Below are positions 1 through 9,200 of a stretch of 36,919 nucleotides of DNA, one piece after another. Numbering within the stretch: position 1 is the first letter of the stretch; every line of letters begins with the position of its first letter. Made by a program: the position numbers and the translations under genes. Source of the stretch: Bacteroides sp. ET71 (GTDB lineage Bacteria > Bacteroidota > Bacteroidia > Bacteroidales > Bacteroidaceae); contig NZ_JAMBLS010000028.1 in assembly GCF_023336905.1 (NCBI RefSeq), positions 1 through 36,919 of the forward strand. The letters are read 5' to 3'. The notes under the pieces are model-generated. The model was not told the origin of the DNA, did no database searches, and was given only the letters and a program-made list of their open reading frames with translations.

Positions 1-206
1 TCCCGGGGCGGAGGATGAGGGTTTGGAAAAGATGGTATCATGGGGGAGAGGATGGAAGAAGGAGGAAAGGCATTTGTGGGGAACATAATTGCTGGAGTGA
101 GGATTTTTTTGAACAAAAAGTGGAGTGTTGAGGGGAAAATAGCTAGAATGGAGCTTAAAAAGTAAATATTTCGTGCTAATTGATGTGTTATGAGGATTAT
201 TATTTG

Positions 207-214
207 TATCTTTG
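207..214 (+). promoter_or_regulatory. Bacteroides-type -7 box before the DUF177 gene
   Basis: TATCTTTG matches the Bacteroides -7 consensus TAnnTTTG exactly. I see no good TTTG element 19-21 bp upstream. The box lies only 12 bp before the ATG at 227, which would give a very short leader. If translation instead begins at the in-frame TTG at 239, the leader would be about 20 nt. The rest of positions 1-226 shows no gene that I can support. Confidence 0.5.
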
Positions 215-226
215 TCGCCCGAATAA

Positions 227-805
227 ATGAAAAGCGTTTTGGGAAGATTGGACAAATATACAATAGACCTGAAGGGGATGCAAGGGGAGTCTGCTGAATA
301 TGAGTTCCTGCTTGATGATGTTTTTTTCTCTGAGGTAAATGCGCCTGATGTGCATAAGGGGAAGCTTCGGGTTTCTTTGTTTGTGGAAAGGACTTCTCGT
401 TCTTTTAACTTGCGCTTTCATACGGAAGGAGTGGTGTGTGTGGCGTGTGATCGCTGCTTGGATGATATGGAATTGCCAATCGTTGTGGATAATCAACTCT
501 GTGTTAAATTCGGATCAGAGTATGTTGATGATGGTGATGAACTAATTGTGGTTCCTGAAGATGAAGGTTACATTAATGTGGCATGGTTTATGTATGAGTT
601 TATTGTCTTGTCTATCCCTATACGGCATGTGCATGCTTCTGGTGAATGTAATGAAGCAATGAATACTCAGTTGCATAAATACTTGTGTTCTGCTTCTGGT
701 GATGATTTTGTATCAGATAGTGATTGGGAAGAGGGCGCAGAAGGTGCTAAGGCAGTTATAGATCCTCGCTGGAATGAATTAAAGAAATTATTAGATAACA
801 ATTAA
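227..805 (+). CDS. DUF177 (YceD-like) protein, upstream partner of rpmF
   Basis: This 192-residue acidic protein belongs to the DUF177/YceD family, which is almost always encoded directly before rpmF and is linked in other bacteria to 23S rRNA or large-subunit metabolism; its biochemical role is unsettled. The sequence shows the family's cysteine cluster at about residues 71-77 (CVACDRC), which looks like a metal or structural knuckle, and a charged C-terminus. rpmF begins 12 bp after its stop, so the two are surely cotranscribed. The start is uncertain. ATG 227 is used here, but TTG 239 would give a protein beginning nearer the conserved DKYTIDLKG segment and would fit the promoter position better. 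The family assignment is firm because of the neighbour and the Cys cluster; the function is by family only. Confidence 0.88.
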   Translation: MKSVLGRLDKYTIDLKGMQGESAEYEFLLDDVFFSEVNAPDVHKGKLRVSLFVERTSRSFNLRFHTEGVVCVACDRCLDDMELPIVVDNQLCVKFGSEYVDDGDELIVVPEDEGYINVAWFMYEFIVLSIPIRHVHASGECNEAMNTQLHKYLCSASGDDFVSDSDWEEGAEGAKAVIDPRWNELKKLLDNN

Positions 806-817
806 AATAGTAAGAAA

Positions 818-1003
818 ATGGCACATCCTAAAAGAAGACAGTCTAAAACAAGAACTGCAAAGAGAAGAACCCATGATAAGGCAGTAGCTCCTACGCTGGC
901 TGTTTGCCCTAATTGTGGTGAGTGGCATGTATATCATACTGTATGTAATGCATGCGGTTATTATAGAGGTAAACTGGCAATTCAGAAAGAAACGGCTGTC
1001 TGA
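818..1003 (+). CDS. rpmF: 50S ribosomal protein L32
   Basis: This small basic protein of 61 residues is L32 of the large ribosomal subunit. The N-terminus is the canonical MAHPKRRQSKTRTAKRR, followed by a zinc-ribbon pair CPNC and CNAC at about residues 30-33 and 43-46, so this is the zinc-binding (C+) form of L32. Length is typical. It follows the DUF177 gene by 12 bp and precedes fabH, the widely conserved rpmF-fab arrangement that couples ribosome and fatty-acid synthesis genes. A hairpin lies between it and fabH (1041-1085). Confidence 0.98.
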   Translation: MAHPKRRQSKTRTAKRRTHDKAVAPTLAVCPNCGEWHVYHTVCNACGYYRGKLAIQKETAV

Positions 1004-1040
1004 TATTGTCAGCAGAATATTCTGTACTTGAATAGGAGGG

Positions 1041-1085
1041 GGTCTAAAAAGGTTTGCCAGCTATGCTACAAATCTTTTTAGACTG
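1041..1085 (+). terminator. Hairpin between rpmF and fabH
   Basis: GTCTAAAAAGG..TT at 1042-1055 pairs with AA..TCTTTTTAGAC at 1070-1084, with about 13 of 15 positions matching and a 14-nt loop. The stem is AT-rich and the downstream T-tract (CGTTTTTG at 1090-1097) is set back. It could be a weak terminator or attenuator that separates fabH expression from rpmF, rather than a full stop. Confidence 0.4.
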
Positions 1086-1124
1086 TTCTCGTTTTTGAAT
1101 CTATTATAAGTAAAGAAGTTTTTG

Positions 1125-2129
1125 ATGGAAAAGATTAATGCAGTAATCACAGGAGTTGGAGGTTATGTACCTGATTATGTCTTGACAAATGACGAAATCT
1201 CAAAAATGGTAGATACCAATGACGAGTGGATTATGACCCGTATCGGTATAAAGGAAAGACATATTCTGAATGAAGAGGGATTGGGGACTTCTTATATGGC
1301 GCGTAAGGCTGCCAAGCAATTGATGCAGCGGACAGGAGCCGATCCTGATGATATTGATTTGGTTATTGTCGCAACAACTACTCCTGATTATCATTTCCCC
1401 TCTACGGCATCTATTTTGTGTGATAAATTGCGTCTGAAGAATGCCTTTGCTTTTGATATGCAAGCGGCTTGTTCCGGTTTCTTGTATGCTATGGAGACGG
1501 GTGCGAATTATATTCGTTCGGGACGCTATAAGAAGGTGATCATTGTCGGTGCTGATAAGATGTCAGCTATCACGGATTATACGGATCGTTCTACGTGCCC
1601 CATTTTTGGAGACGGTGCTGCAGCCTTTATGTTGGAACCGACAACGGAAGAAGTTGGCATTATGGATTCCATTTTGCGTACGGACGGTAAAGGTTTGCCT
1701 TTCTTGCATATGAAAGCGGGAGGCTCTGTTTGTCCGCCTTCTTATTTTACGATAGATAATCATTGGCATTGCGTTTATCAAGAAGGGCGTACGGTATTCA
1801 AGTATGCTGTGTCCAACATGTCGAATGTCAGTGCTGAGATTGCGGAACGGAATGGCTTGAATAAGGACAATATTGATTGGGTAATTCCTCATCAGGCCAA
1901 TTTACGTATCATTGATGCTGTTGCACACCGCTTGGAGGTTCCTCATGAGAAGGTTATGATTAACATTGAGCGTTATGGAAATACCAGTGCGGGTACATTA
2001 CCGCTTTGCATTTGGGATTTTGAAGATAAGCTTAAGAAAGGAGACAATCTGATCTTCACTGCATTTGGTGCTGGATTCACGTGGGGAGCTGTATATGTGA
2101 AGTGGGGATATGACGGAAAGAAACAGTAA
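1125..2129 (+). CDS. fabH: 3-oxoacyl-ACP synthase III (KAS III)
   Basis: FabH condenses a short acyl-CoA, usually acetyl-CoA or a branched starter, with malonyl-ACP to begin type II fatty-acid synthesis in the cytoplasm. The 334-residue protein has the full catalytic triad: Cys116 in QAACSGF, His256 in the PHQAN motif that also contacts ACP, and Asn286 in RYGNTSAGT. Length is standard. An in-frame TTG lies immediately before the ATG at 1125, but the ATG gives the normal [12 protein letters not shown] start. It follows rpmF across a hairpin and ends in a clear terminator. Bacteroides make branched (iso/anteiso) fatty acids, so branched acyl-CoA starters are likely substrates by inference; nothing in the sequence proves this. 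Confidence 0.97.
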   Translation: MEKINAVITGVGGYVPDYVLTNDEISKMVDTNDEWIMTRIGIKERHILNEEGLGTSYMARKAAKQLMQRTGADPDDIDLVIVATTTPDYHFPSTASILCDKLRLKNAFAFDMQAACSGFLYAMETGANYIRSGRYKKVIIVGADKMSAITDYTDRSTCPIFGDGAAAFMLEPTTEEVGIMDSILRTDGKGLPFLHMKAGGSVCPPSYFTIDNHWHCVYQEGRTVFKYAVSNMSNVSAEIAERNGLNKDNIDWVIPHQANLRIIDAVAHRLEVPHEKVMINIERYGNTSAGTLPLCIWDFEDKLKKGDNLIFTAFGAGFTWGAVYVKWGYDGKKQ

Positions 2130-2150
2130 TTCTTGAATTTGCATCATATT

Positions 2151-2190
2151 AAAAAACGCATCCTATTTATAAGATTCGATGCGTTTTTTT
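2151..2190 (+). terminator. Intrinsic terminator after fabH
   Basis: AAAAAACGCATC (2151-2162) and GATGCGTTTTTT (2178-2189) form a perfect 12-bp stem that ends in a T-run, 21 bp after the fabH stop. It separates fabH from era. Confidence 0.88.
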
Positions 2191-2229
2191 GTCTTAAATC
2201 AATGTATCTTATTAATCCATCTGAGAATT

Positions 2230-3111
2230 ATGCATAAGGCCGGTTTTGTTAATATTGTAGGAAACCCTAATGTGGGTAAATCCACTTTGATGAACGCTTT
2301 GGTAGGCGAACGTATTTCAATCGCTACTTTTAAAGCCCAAACGACCCGTCATCGTATTATGGGGATATACAATACGGACGATATGCAGATTGTTTTTTCG
2401 GACACGCCGGGTGTACTGAAACCTGTTTATAAGCTGCAGGAGTCTATGCTCAATTTTTCTACGTCGGCATTGGCAGATGCAGATGTGCTGCTGTATGTGA
2501 CAGATGTAGTAGAGACTGCAGACAAGCACAGTGATTTTGTAGAAAAGGTTTCGAAGATGGAGGTGCCGGTATTGTTGTTGATTAACAAGATTGACTTGAC
2601 TAATCAAGAGAAACTGGTGAGCATAGTAGAAGAATGGTCTGCTCTGTTGCCTAAAGCAGAAGTAATTCCTATTTCGGCGAAATCAAAGTTCAATGTGGAT
2701 TATGTGATGAAGCGGGTAAAGGATTTATTGCCCGATTCACCTCCTTATTTTGATAAAGACCAGTGGACGGATAAGCCTGCCCGTTTCTTTGTGACAGAAA
2801 TCATACGCGAAAAGATTCTGTTGTATTACGATAAAGAGATTCCTTATTCGGTGGAAGTCGTGGTGGAACAGTTCAAGGAGGATGAGCATAAGATTCTTAT
2901 CCATGCAGTCATTTATGTGGAGCGTGAATCGCAGAAAGGAATCATCATCGGACGTCAGGGTAGGGCGTTGAAGAAGGTCGCTTCGGAAGCGCGGCGTGAT
3001 TTGGAGCGTTTCTTTGGCAAGAGTATTTATCTGGAGACTTTCGTGAAGGTGGACAAGGACTGGCGCAGTTCGGACAAAGAGTTGAGGAACTTCGGTTATC
3101 AACTGGACTAA
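2230..3111 (+). CDS. era: GTPase Era
   Basis: Era is an essential Ras-like GTPase that binds the 3' end of 16S rRNA and acts in 30S maturation. The 293-residue protein shows the G1 P-loop GNPNVGKS (11-18), the G2 region with TTRHR, G3 DTPG (58-61), G4 NKID (119-122) and G5 SAK (149-151). A C-terminal KH RNA-binding domain follows, with its GxxG loop in [10 protein letters not shown]. The ATG at 2230 is chosen because the longer in-frame reading runs back through the fabH terminator stem and adds residues absent from the family. der follows 61 bp downstream in the same direction, so the two GTPase genes are probably cotranscribed. Confidence 0.97.
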   Translation: MHKAGFVNIVGNPNVGKSTLMNALVGERISIATFKAQTTRHRIMGIYNTDDMQIVFSDTPGVLKPVYKLQESMLNFSTSALADADVLLYVTDVVETADKHSDFVEKVSKMEVPVLLLINKIDLTNQEKLVSIVEEWSALLPKAEVIPISAKSKFNVDYVMKRVKDLLPDSPPYFDKDQWTDKPARFFVTEIIREKILLYYDKEIPYSVEVVVEQFKEDEHKILIHAVIYVERESQKGIIIGRQGRALKKVASEARRDLERFFGKSIYLETFVKVDKDWRSSDKELRNFGYQLD

Positions 3112-3172
3112 TGAGTTATACCTATTTTTATATCAATACGGCTGTGATAGTCGTAGACTAAAGAAGACGATT

Positions 3173-4486
3173 ATGGGAAATTTAGTAGCTATCGTGGGAC
3201 GTCCCAATGTAGGGAAATCCACACTGTTTAACCGCCTGACGAAGACTCGGCAGGCGATTGTGAATGAAGAAGCTGGTACTACCCGTGACCGACAGTATGG
3301 GAAAAGCGAGTGGTTGGGACGGGAATTTTCTGTGGTAGATACCGGAGGATGGGTGGTGAACTCGGACGATATCTTTGAAGAAGAGATACGCAAGCAGGTG
3401 ATGCTGGCTGTGGACGAGGCCGATGTCATTCTCTTTGTGGTAGATGTGGCTAATGGGGTGACCGACTTGGACCAAGAGGTGGCCGGCATCTTGAGGCGTA
3501 CCCAGAAGCCTGTGCTGATGGTGGCTAATAAGACGGATAATTATGATTTGCAGTACAATGCTGCCGAGTTTTATTCGTTGGGCTTGGGAGACCCTTACTG
3601 CATTTCTGCTTTGTCGGGCAGTGGAACGGGGGATTTGCTGGACAAGCTGGTATCCTTGTTCAAGAAGGAGGCGGAGGAGTTGATAGAAGAAGACATCCCC
3701 CGTATCGCCGTGGTGGGCCGTCCCAATGCGGGCAAGTCGTCCCTCATCAACGCCTTCATCGGTGAGGACCGGCATATTGTCACCGAGATTGCCGGGACCA
3801 CGCGCGACTCTATCTACACGCGTTACAATAAGTTCGGTTTCGACTTCTACCTGGTGGATACGGCCGGCATCCGCAAGAAGAACAAGGTCAGTGAGGACCT
3901 GGAGTATTATTCCGTTATCCGCTCCATCCGTGCCATTGAGAACTCTGACGTCTGCATCCTCATGCTGGATGCCACACGCGGCATCGAGAGCCAGGACTTG
4001 AACATATTCTCGCTGGTGCAGAGGAACCAGAAAGGCCTGGTGGTGGTGGTGAACAAGTGGGACTTGGTGGAGGAGAAGACTTCGAAGGTGATGAACACGT
4101 TTGAGAGCGCCATACGCGAACGCTTGGCACCGTTCACGGACTTCCCCATCATTTTTGCCTCGGCTCTGACCAAACAGCGCATCCTGAAGGTGATGGAGAC
4201 GGCACGCCAGGTGTACAAGAACCGCCACCTGCGTATCCCGACCGCCAAGCTGAACGAGGAGATGCTGCCTCTTATCGAGGCGTATCCGCCCCCTTCCATC
4301 AAGGGCAAGTATATCAAGATAAAGTATATCACGCAGTTGCCCAACACGCGTGTGCCGTCTTTTGTATTCTTCGCTAACTTGCCGCAATACGTCAAGGAGC
4401 CATATAAGCGCTTCCTGGAGAACAAGATGCGAGAGAAGTGGAACCTGAGCGGGACGCCTATCAATATCTTTATCCGGCAGAAGTAA
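3173..4486 (+). CDS. der: GTPase Der (EngA), double-domain ribosome assembly factor
   Basis: Der has two tandem GTPase domains and a KH-like C-terminal domain and is needed for 50S subunit assembly. At 437 residues it is full length. Domain 1 has GRPNVGKS (9-16), DTGG (56-59) and NKTD (119-122). Domain 2 has GRPNAGKS (182-189), DTAG (229-232) and NKWD (294-297). The last ~115 residues are the basic KH-like domain, which ends with NIFIRQK. Base composition changes inside the gene: the first P-loop is spelled with AT-rich third positions and the second, for nearly the same peptide, with GC-rich ones. From about 3690 onward the sequence is strongly GC3-rich. The gene ends the (+) cluster and is followed by an inverted repeat and a strong terminator. 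Confidence 0.98.
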   Translation: MGNLVAIVGRPNVGKSTLFNRLTKTRQAIVNEEAGTTRDRQYGKSEWLGREFSVVDTGGWVVNSDDIFEEEIRKQVMLAVDEADVILFVVDVANGVTDLDQEVAGILRRTQKPVLMVANKTDNYDLQYNAAEFYSLGLGDPYCISALSGSGTGDLLDKLVSLFKKEAEELIEEDIPRIAVVGRPNAGKSSLINAFIGEDRHIVTEIAGTTRDSIYTRYNKFGFDFYLVDTAGIRKKNKVSEDLEYYSVIRSIRAIENSDVCILMLDATRGIESQDLNIFSLVQRNQKGLVVVVNKWDLVEEKTSKVMNTFESAIRERLAPFTDFPIIFASALTKQRILKVMETARQVYKNRHLRIPTAKLNEEMLPLIEAYPPPSIKGKYIKIKYITQLPNTRVPSFVFFANLPQYVKEPYKRFLENKMREKWNLSGTPINIFIRQK

Positions 4487-4514
4487 GTTTAGATCCTGTT
4501 TAGGAATCGCTTTC

Positions 4515-4606
4515 TGTCATGTTGAGTGGAGCGAAGCGGAGTCGAAACATCTCCCTAATCCTTCTCATACGTATAGTGGGATTCCTCGACTTCGCTCGGA
4601 ATGACA
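4515..4606. repeat. Dispersed inverted-repeat element, copy 1
   Basis: A 92-bp sequence starts TGTCATGTTGAGTGGAGCGA and ends CTCGGAATGACA. The right end, read in reverse (TGTCATTCCGAGCGAAGT...), is an imperfect match to the left end, so the unit is a palindrome with TGTCA termini. A related, reversed copy lies at 36781-36865. It has no coding capacity. It resembles short non-autonomous palindromic repeats scattered between genes. Confidence 0.75.
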
Positions 4607-4628
4607 GGGAAAAGGAATTTTAAACTTT

Positions 4629-4678
4629 AGCTACGAGCCACGAGTAGGCAAGATACTCGTTGGCTCGTAGCTTTTTTT
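4629..4678 (+). terminator. Strong intrinsic terminator after der
   Basis: The arms 4629-4646 (AGCTACGAGCCACGAGTA) and 4654-4672 pair along 18 bp with a single bulged base and a 7-nt loop, followed by TTTTTTT. It ends transcription coming from der. On the other strand the stem is followed by AAAG rather than a T-run, so it is probably weaker for tolC. Confidence 0.9.
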
Positions 4679-4705
4679 ATGTCCATGCCACTCGTAGCTG
4701 ATGGC

Positions 4706-5992
4706 TCACCGCCCCGTGGCCTGCAGGTACTCCCGCTTCTTCACCTCATATTGCGCATAGCTCTCGACATACTTGTCGCGGCTCTGCTGGTAGAGGGTCT
4801 GCGCTTCGAGCAGGTCGCTCATGGTGCAGGTGCCGGCGTGGTAGTAGTCGGTCTGCAGGCGGAGGTTCTCCGCGGCCTGGCCGATGGACTCGATGGCTAT
4901 CTGCACCTGCTTGTAGGCGTCGGTCACGGCGTTCCACGTGTTTTGCATGTTGATGACCAGCAGTTCGCTGCCGTCGCGCAGGCTGTTTTCGTCGTTGCGC
5001 ACGGCCAGGCGGGCACGCTTCATGTCGTGGCTGCCTTCCCACCAGCCGCTGAGGGGGACGCTTACGGTGGCGAAGCCCATCCAGAAGGGTTTGCTGCGGT
5101 CGGACAGGTTGTCGTGCATGAAGCCGCCGCCGATGGCCACCGTCGGGAGGTTCCGGCCCACGCTTATCTTCCGCTCTATCCGAGATGCCTTGAGCTGGGC
5201 TTGCAGCAGGTTGTATTCCGGCGTGAGTGCGAGCGAGGCTTCCGGCGTGCGGTAGAGTTCGAGGGGCGAAGGGGGCAGCGAGTCGGCCACCTGGAAAGCG
5301 ACGTCCACGCTGTCGCCGGGCGTGCCGATGTATTGTGCCAGCAGGCGGCGCGAGAGGGCGAGGGCGTTCTCGACGTTGATGCGGGTGCTGCGGGTGTCGT
5401 TCTGCCGGAGCTGTACTTGGATCAGGTCGTTGCGGTTGGTGATGCCGGCGCTGACGGCGGCATCCACGTCCTTATGTATCTCGGCCAACTGCGACTCGAC
5501 CACGCTGAGCGTGCGGAGTTTCTCCTTTAGCATGGCCACCTGCCAGAAGTATTGCTCGGTGGTGAGGCGCACCTCGTTTTCGGCCTGGCGGCCCAGGAGG
5601 CGGTATTTCTCTACGTTGACCTTGGCCAGTTGGTTGCCCTGCACAATCTGGCCCCCGGTGAAGAGGGGCAGCGAGGCATTGACGCCGCCCATCAGTCCGT
5701 TCTTCAGCATCTTCATGCTCATGCCGGGGGCGACGTCCATCTTCAGCAGGTTCTTGTCGGCCATGAAGCCCATGCCGGTGGCGCTGACGGTGGGGAAGTA
5801 CTTGGTGAAGGTGCCTTTCCGCTGCTGTTCGGCCATGCCGAGGTCGTTGGCGGCGTTCTTCATGCGTGCGTTGTTGCGCAAGGCTTGTTCCACGCACTCG
5901 TCCAGGGTGTAGGTCTGCTGGGCGGCCAGCGGCAGGGCCGTCAGGCTCCAGGCGCAGAGCAGGAGGATGTATTTGCTTCTTGTATGTCTCAT
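4706..5992 (-). CDS. TolC-family outer-membrane efflux channel protein
   Basis: This 428-residue protein is the outer-membrane factor of a tripartite RND pump. It begins with a Sec signal peptide (MRHTRSKYILLLCAWSLTAL, cleavage probably after LAA) and then TYTLDECVEQAL, the usual start of a mature outer-membrane efflux protein (OEP) repeat. Long helical stretches with two OEP repeats follow. It is last in the adaptor-pump-channel order, 288 bp after the pump gene, with a 24-bp tandem array filling that gap. The ATG at 5992 is chosen because the reading frame upstream runs into the array and has no signal sequence. Codon usage is GC-rich, like the pump gene. The substrate cannot be read from the sequence. 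Confidence 0.93.
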   Translation of the reverse strand: MRHTRSKYILLLCAWSLTALPLAAQQTYTLDECVEQALRNNARMKNAANDLGMAEQQRKGTFTKYFPTVSATGMGFMADKNLLKMDVAPGMSMKMLKNGLMGGVNASLPLFTGGQIVQGNQLAKVNVEKYRLLGRQAENEVRLTTEQYFWQVAMLKEKLRTLSVVESQLAEIHKDVDAAVSAGITNRNDLIQVQLRQNDTRSTRINVENALALSRRLLAQYIGTPGDSVDVAFQVADSLPPSPLELYRTPEASLALTPEYNLLQAQLKASRIERKISVGRNLPTVAIGGGFMHDNLSDRSKPFWMGFATVSVPLSGWWEGSHDMKRARLAVRNDENSLRDGSELLVINMQNTWNAVTDAYKQVQIAIESIGQAAENLRLQTDYYHAGTCTMSDLLEAQTLYQQSRDKYVESYAQYEVKKREYLQATGR

Positions 5993-6036
5993 TTCTTTCA
6001 ATGTTATGGCTGTTTGTATTCTGTTTCTTATTCTTA

Positions 6037-6280
6037 TTTGCGGGGGGCATCGCAATTACGTTTGCGGGGGGCATCGCAATTACGTTTGCGGGGGTCATCG
6101 CAATTACGTTTGCGGGGGGTACCGCAATTACGTTTGCGGGGGGTAGCGCCCCCTATACCCTGGGGGGTAGCGCCCCCTATACCCCGGGGGGTAGTAACCC
6201 CTATACCCCTGGGGGTAGTAACCCCTACCCGCCTAAGGGTGCGTACCCCTACCCGCCTAAGGGTAGGACCCCCACCCGTA
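6037..6280. repeat. About ten 24-bp tandem units between the pump and tolC genes
   Basis: The array runs in register without a single indel. Four near-identical units TTTGCGGGGGGCATCGCAAT(TACG) occupy 6037-6132. After a 5-bp TTTGC remnant come units built on GGGGGGTAGCGCCCCCTATA (6138-6185), then GGGGGGTAGTAACCCCTATA (6186-6209), and finally units ending CCTACCCGCC (6210-6257) and a last partial unit. Each later unit contains a small hairpin such as GGGGT-AGTA-ACCCC, while the early ones contain CGCAA..TTGCG. Both strands carry runs of G. The array ends at the RND stop codon (6281). Confidence 0.92.
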
Positions 6281-9200
6281 TTACTGCTGCTCCAGTGCAT
6301 CCCACTTAGCTCGCCGCTCCGTGCTGCCGCGGAAGGTGAGCAGGTACAGGCACGGCAGGACGGTCAGGATGAACAGCATTGTTATCAGCGTGCCGTAGCA
6401 GATGACCGTGCCCATCGGCATCCACAGGCTCGACTTGCCCAGTATCATCGGGATAACGCCCATCGAGGCGGCGGCCGACGTCAGGAAGATGGGGCGCATA
6501 CGGCGCAGGGCGGAGTGGTAGATGGCTTGCTCGGCAGTCATGTGCTCCATGGCGCGCAGTTCCTCGGCATAGTCTATCATGATGATGCCGTTGCGCACGA
6601 TGATACCCATCAGTGCGGTGACGCCCAAGATAGCCGTGATGCTGAAGTCCACGCCTTGAATCCATACGCCGAAGACGGTGCCGAACACGCAGAGCGTCAT
6701 GCTGCTGAAGATGAGCAGGGCGATGCTGATTTTGCGGAAGTGGGCCAGGAGGATGAAGAAGATGATGGCAGCCGCCAGCATCAGCCCGCTCATGATTTGG
6801 GGCATCTGCTCGTCGGTCTTCTCTTGCTCGCCGCCGTAGGTAAGCGTTACTCCGTCGGACAAGGCAACGTCTTTTATCACCTCCTGCACACGGGCAGTCA
6901 TCTTCATAGCGTTCCCACCCCGTGCCAGGTCGGCCTGTATGGTGACGGTGTAGATGCCGTTGCGCCGCACTATCTGGCCTTCTTTCCACGTAGGCACCAC
7001 GTCGGCCACTTGGCGCAAGGGCACATCGGCCAGTCCGGCGGCCACGGGCACCAGTTCGTCCTTCACCTCCGTGGGCAGGGCGCGGTCGGCCCTCTCGCTC
7101 TTCAGCTTGACGGGGATGCCGTAGTCGCCCTCCCACACGTTGGCTATCGCCAGCCCGTCGCCATAGCGCATGGCGAGGGTCGACTCCAGCCCCAGGTTGG
7201 TCACGCCCAGGCGGGTGGCCTCGTCTTCCTTCAGGTTGACGGCCACGGCGGGCAACGGCTCGTTGAAGTCGGTCTGCACGAGGATAAGCTCCGGCACCTG
7301 CTTTAGGACTTCGAGTACGGTCTCAGCGTCATGCTTCAGCACAGACAGGTCTTCTCCCGACAGACGCACTTCGATGGGGTAGGCGGCATCACTGTAACTC
7401 AGTTGCTTGAAGCGCACGCGGGCACCGGGGAAGTAGTCGGTGTACTTCGGGGTGTACTCGTCCAGCAGAGCCTCGGTGTCCCGGATGCCCGTGGTGTTCA
7501 CGATGAACTGCGCGTAGTTGGTGCCGGGAATCTGGGGTGCATAGGATGTCTGGAAGCGGGGCGAGGCGCATCCCTTGAAGGAGGCGATGCTGACCACGCG
7601 CGGGTCTTGGCGCAGGATGTGCTCCAGGCTGTCGGCTACCTGTGCCGTCACGTCCACGTCCGTGCCCGTGGGAAGATATATCTCCACGGCAAACTGGTTG
7701 CGGTCGGCCACGGGCAGGATGCGCTGGGGCAGACCGGCCAGCATCACGGCACCCACCACGATAGAGGCCGCGCCGATGGCCACCGTTATCTTGGGATGGG
7801 CGAAGCACTTGCCGAACAGCCAGTTGTAGTGCTTCTGCAAGAGGTCGAGGAAAAGCCCCTCCCTTCTCCTCCCCCGTGGGGAGGGGACTGGGGATTGATG
7901 TTCCTCCGTGCTCGGATGGGCAGAAAGCCCCTCTTCATGGAGGGGTTGGGGAGGCTTTATGAACCAGAACTGCATGAAGGGCACGAGCAGCGTAGCCACG
8001 AGCAACGACGTGCCCAACACGATGCTGACGGCCCACGGGAAATTCAGCACGAACTCGTTCAGCATGCCCGTCATTGTGAACAGGAAGGGGAAGAACGTGA
8101 TGCTGATGGCCAGCGTGGCCGAGAAGATGGACTTGAGGAAGTGCGTGGTGCTCTCGATGGAGGCGTGCCAGCGCGACATGCCCTCGCCCAACTTCTCCAG
8201 GTAACTGTCGATGATGACGATGCTGTTGTCCACAATCATGCCCAGCGTCACAATCAAGGCGGCCAGCGTCACGGTGTTCAGCTCGATGCCGAACGCATAG
8301 AACAGCCCGAGGGATATGAATATGGTAATCGGTATGGTCGATGCGGCCACCAAGGCCACGCGCAAGGGCAGCAGGAGCATCACCACAATGACCACGGCCA
8401 CGATGGCGATGAGCAGCTCGTGCAGGAAGTTGGACACGCTGTCGTCCACCACCTTCGGCTGGTCGGTGATGCGGAACAGGGTGACATCGGCAGGCAGTTC
8501 CGGCTGGAACTCGTCCAGCACCTTGTTCACCTCTTCGCCCATCGCCACGATGTTCTGTCCCTTCTTCATCTCGACGGAGAGCAGGAGGCACTTGCGCCCG
8601 TTGTTGGTGATGTAGCTGTCGGGGTCGGGATATTCGCGCACCACGCGGGCCACGTCCTTCAGTCGCACCACGTTGCCCTGCGGGTCGGTGTAGACAATCT
8701 GTTCCTGCACGTCGTACACCGTGTTGAGCGAACGGCTGACGTAGATGGGCTTTACCATCGTGCCGTCCTTCACCCGTCCGCCGCTGGTGGCGAAGCCCTT
8801 CTGCATCAGGCCGAGGGCCAGCGTCTGTTCGTTCAGCCCGTACTTCGACAGGCGGTCGTGGTCCAGGTAGACGGAGATTTGCTCCTGCTGCATCCCGCTC
8901 ACCGTCATGCGTCCCACGGCGGGGATACGGCGCAGGCGGCCTTGCAGCAGGTCCATGTAGTCGTCCAGCTCGCGATAGGTCTTGTCCTCGCTCTCCATCG
9001 TAATCAGCAGGGCGGAGGTGTCGCCGAAGTCGTCCTGCACCACCACGGCCAGCACGTTCGGGGGCAACTGTGCCTTGAACTGCGACACCCCGTGCTTGAA
9101 CTTGCTCCAGAACTCGTCCTTGTTCGTCAGGTCGTCGTTCAGCTCCACCTGTATGTAGGTGATGCCGTCGCGGCTCTTCGAGAAGGTCTTCTCCTTCTTC

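Noticed and set aside
2179-2229. N-terminal extension of Era from an ATG at 2179
   Set aside because: It starts inside the fabH terminator stem and adds residues with no family match. [18 protein letters not shown] from 2230 is the normal Era start.
6037-6280. CRISPR array
   Set aside because: The units are contiguous 24-mers with no unique spacers and drift gradually. No cas gene is near.
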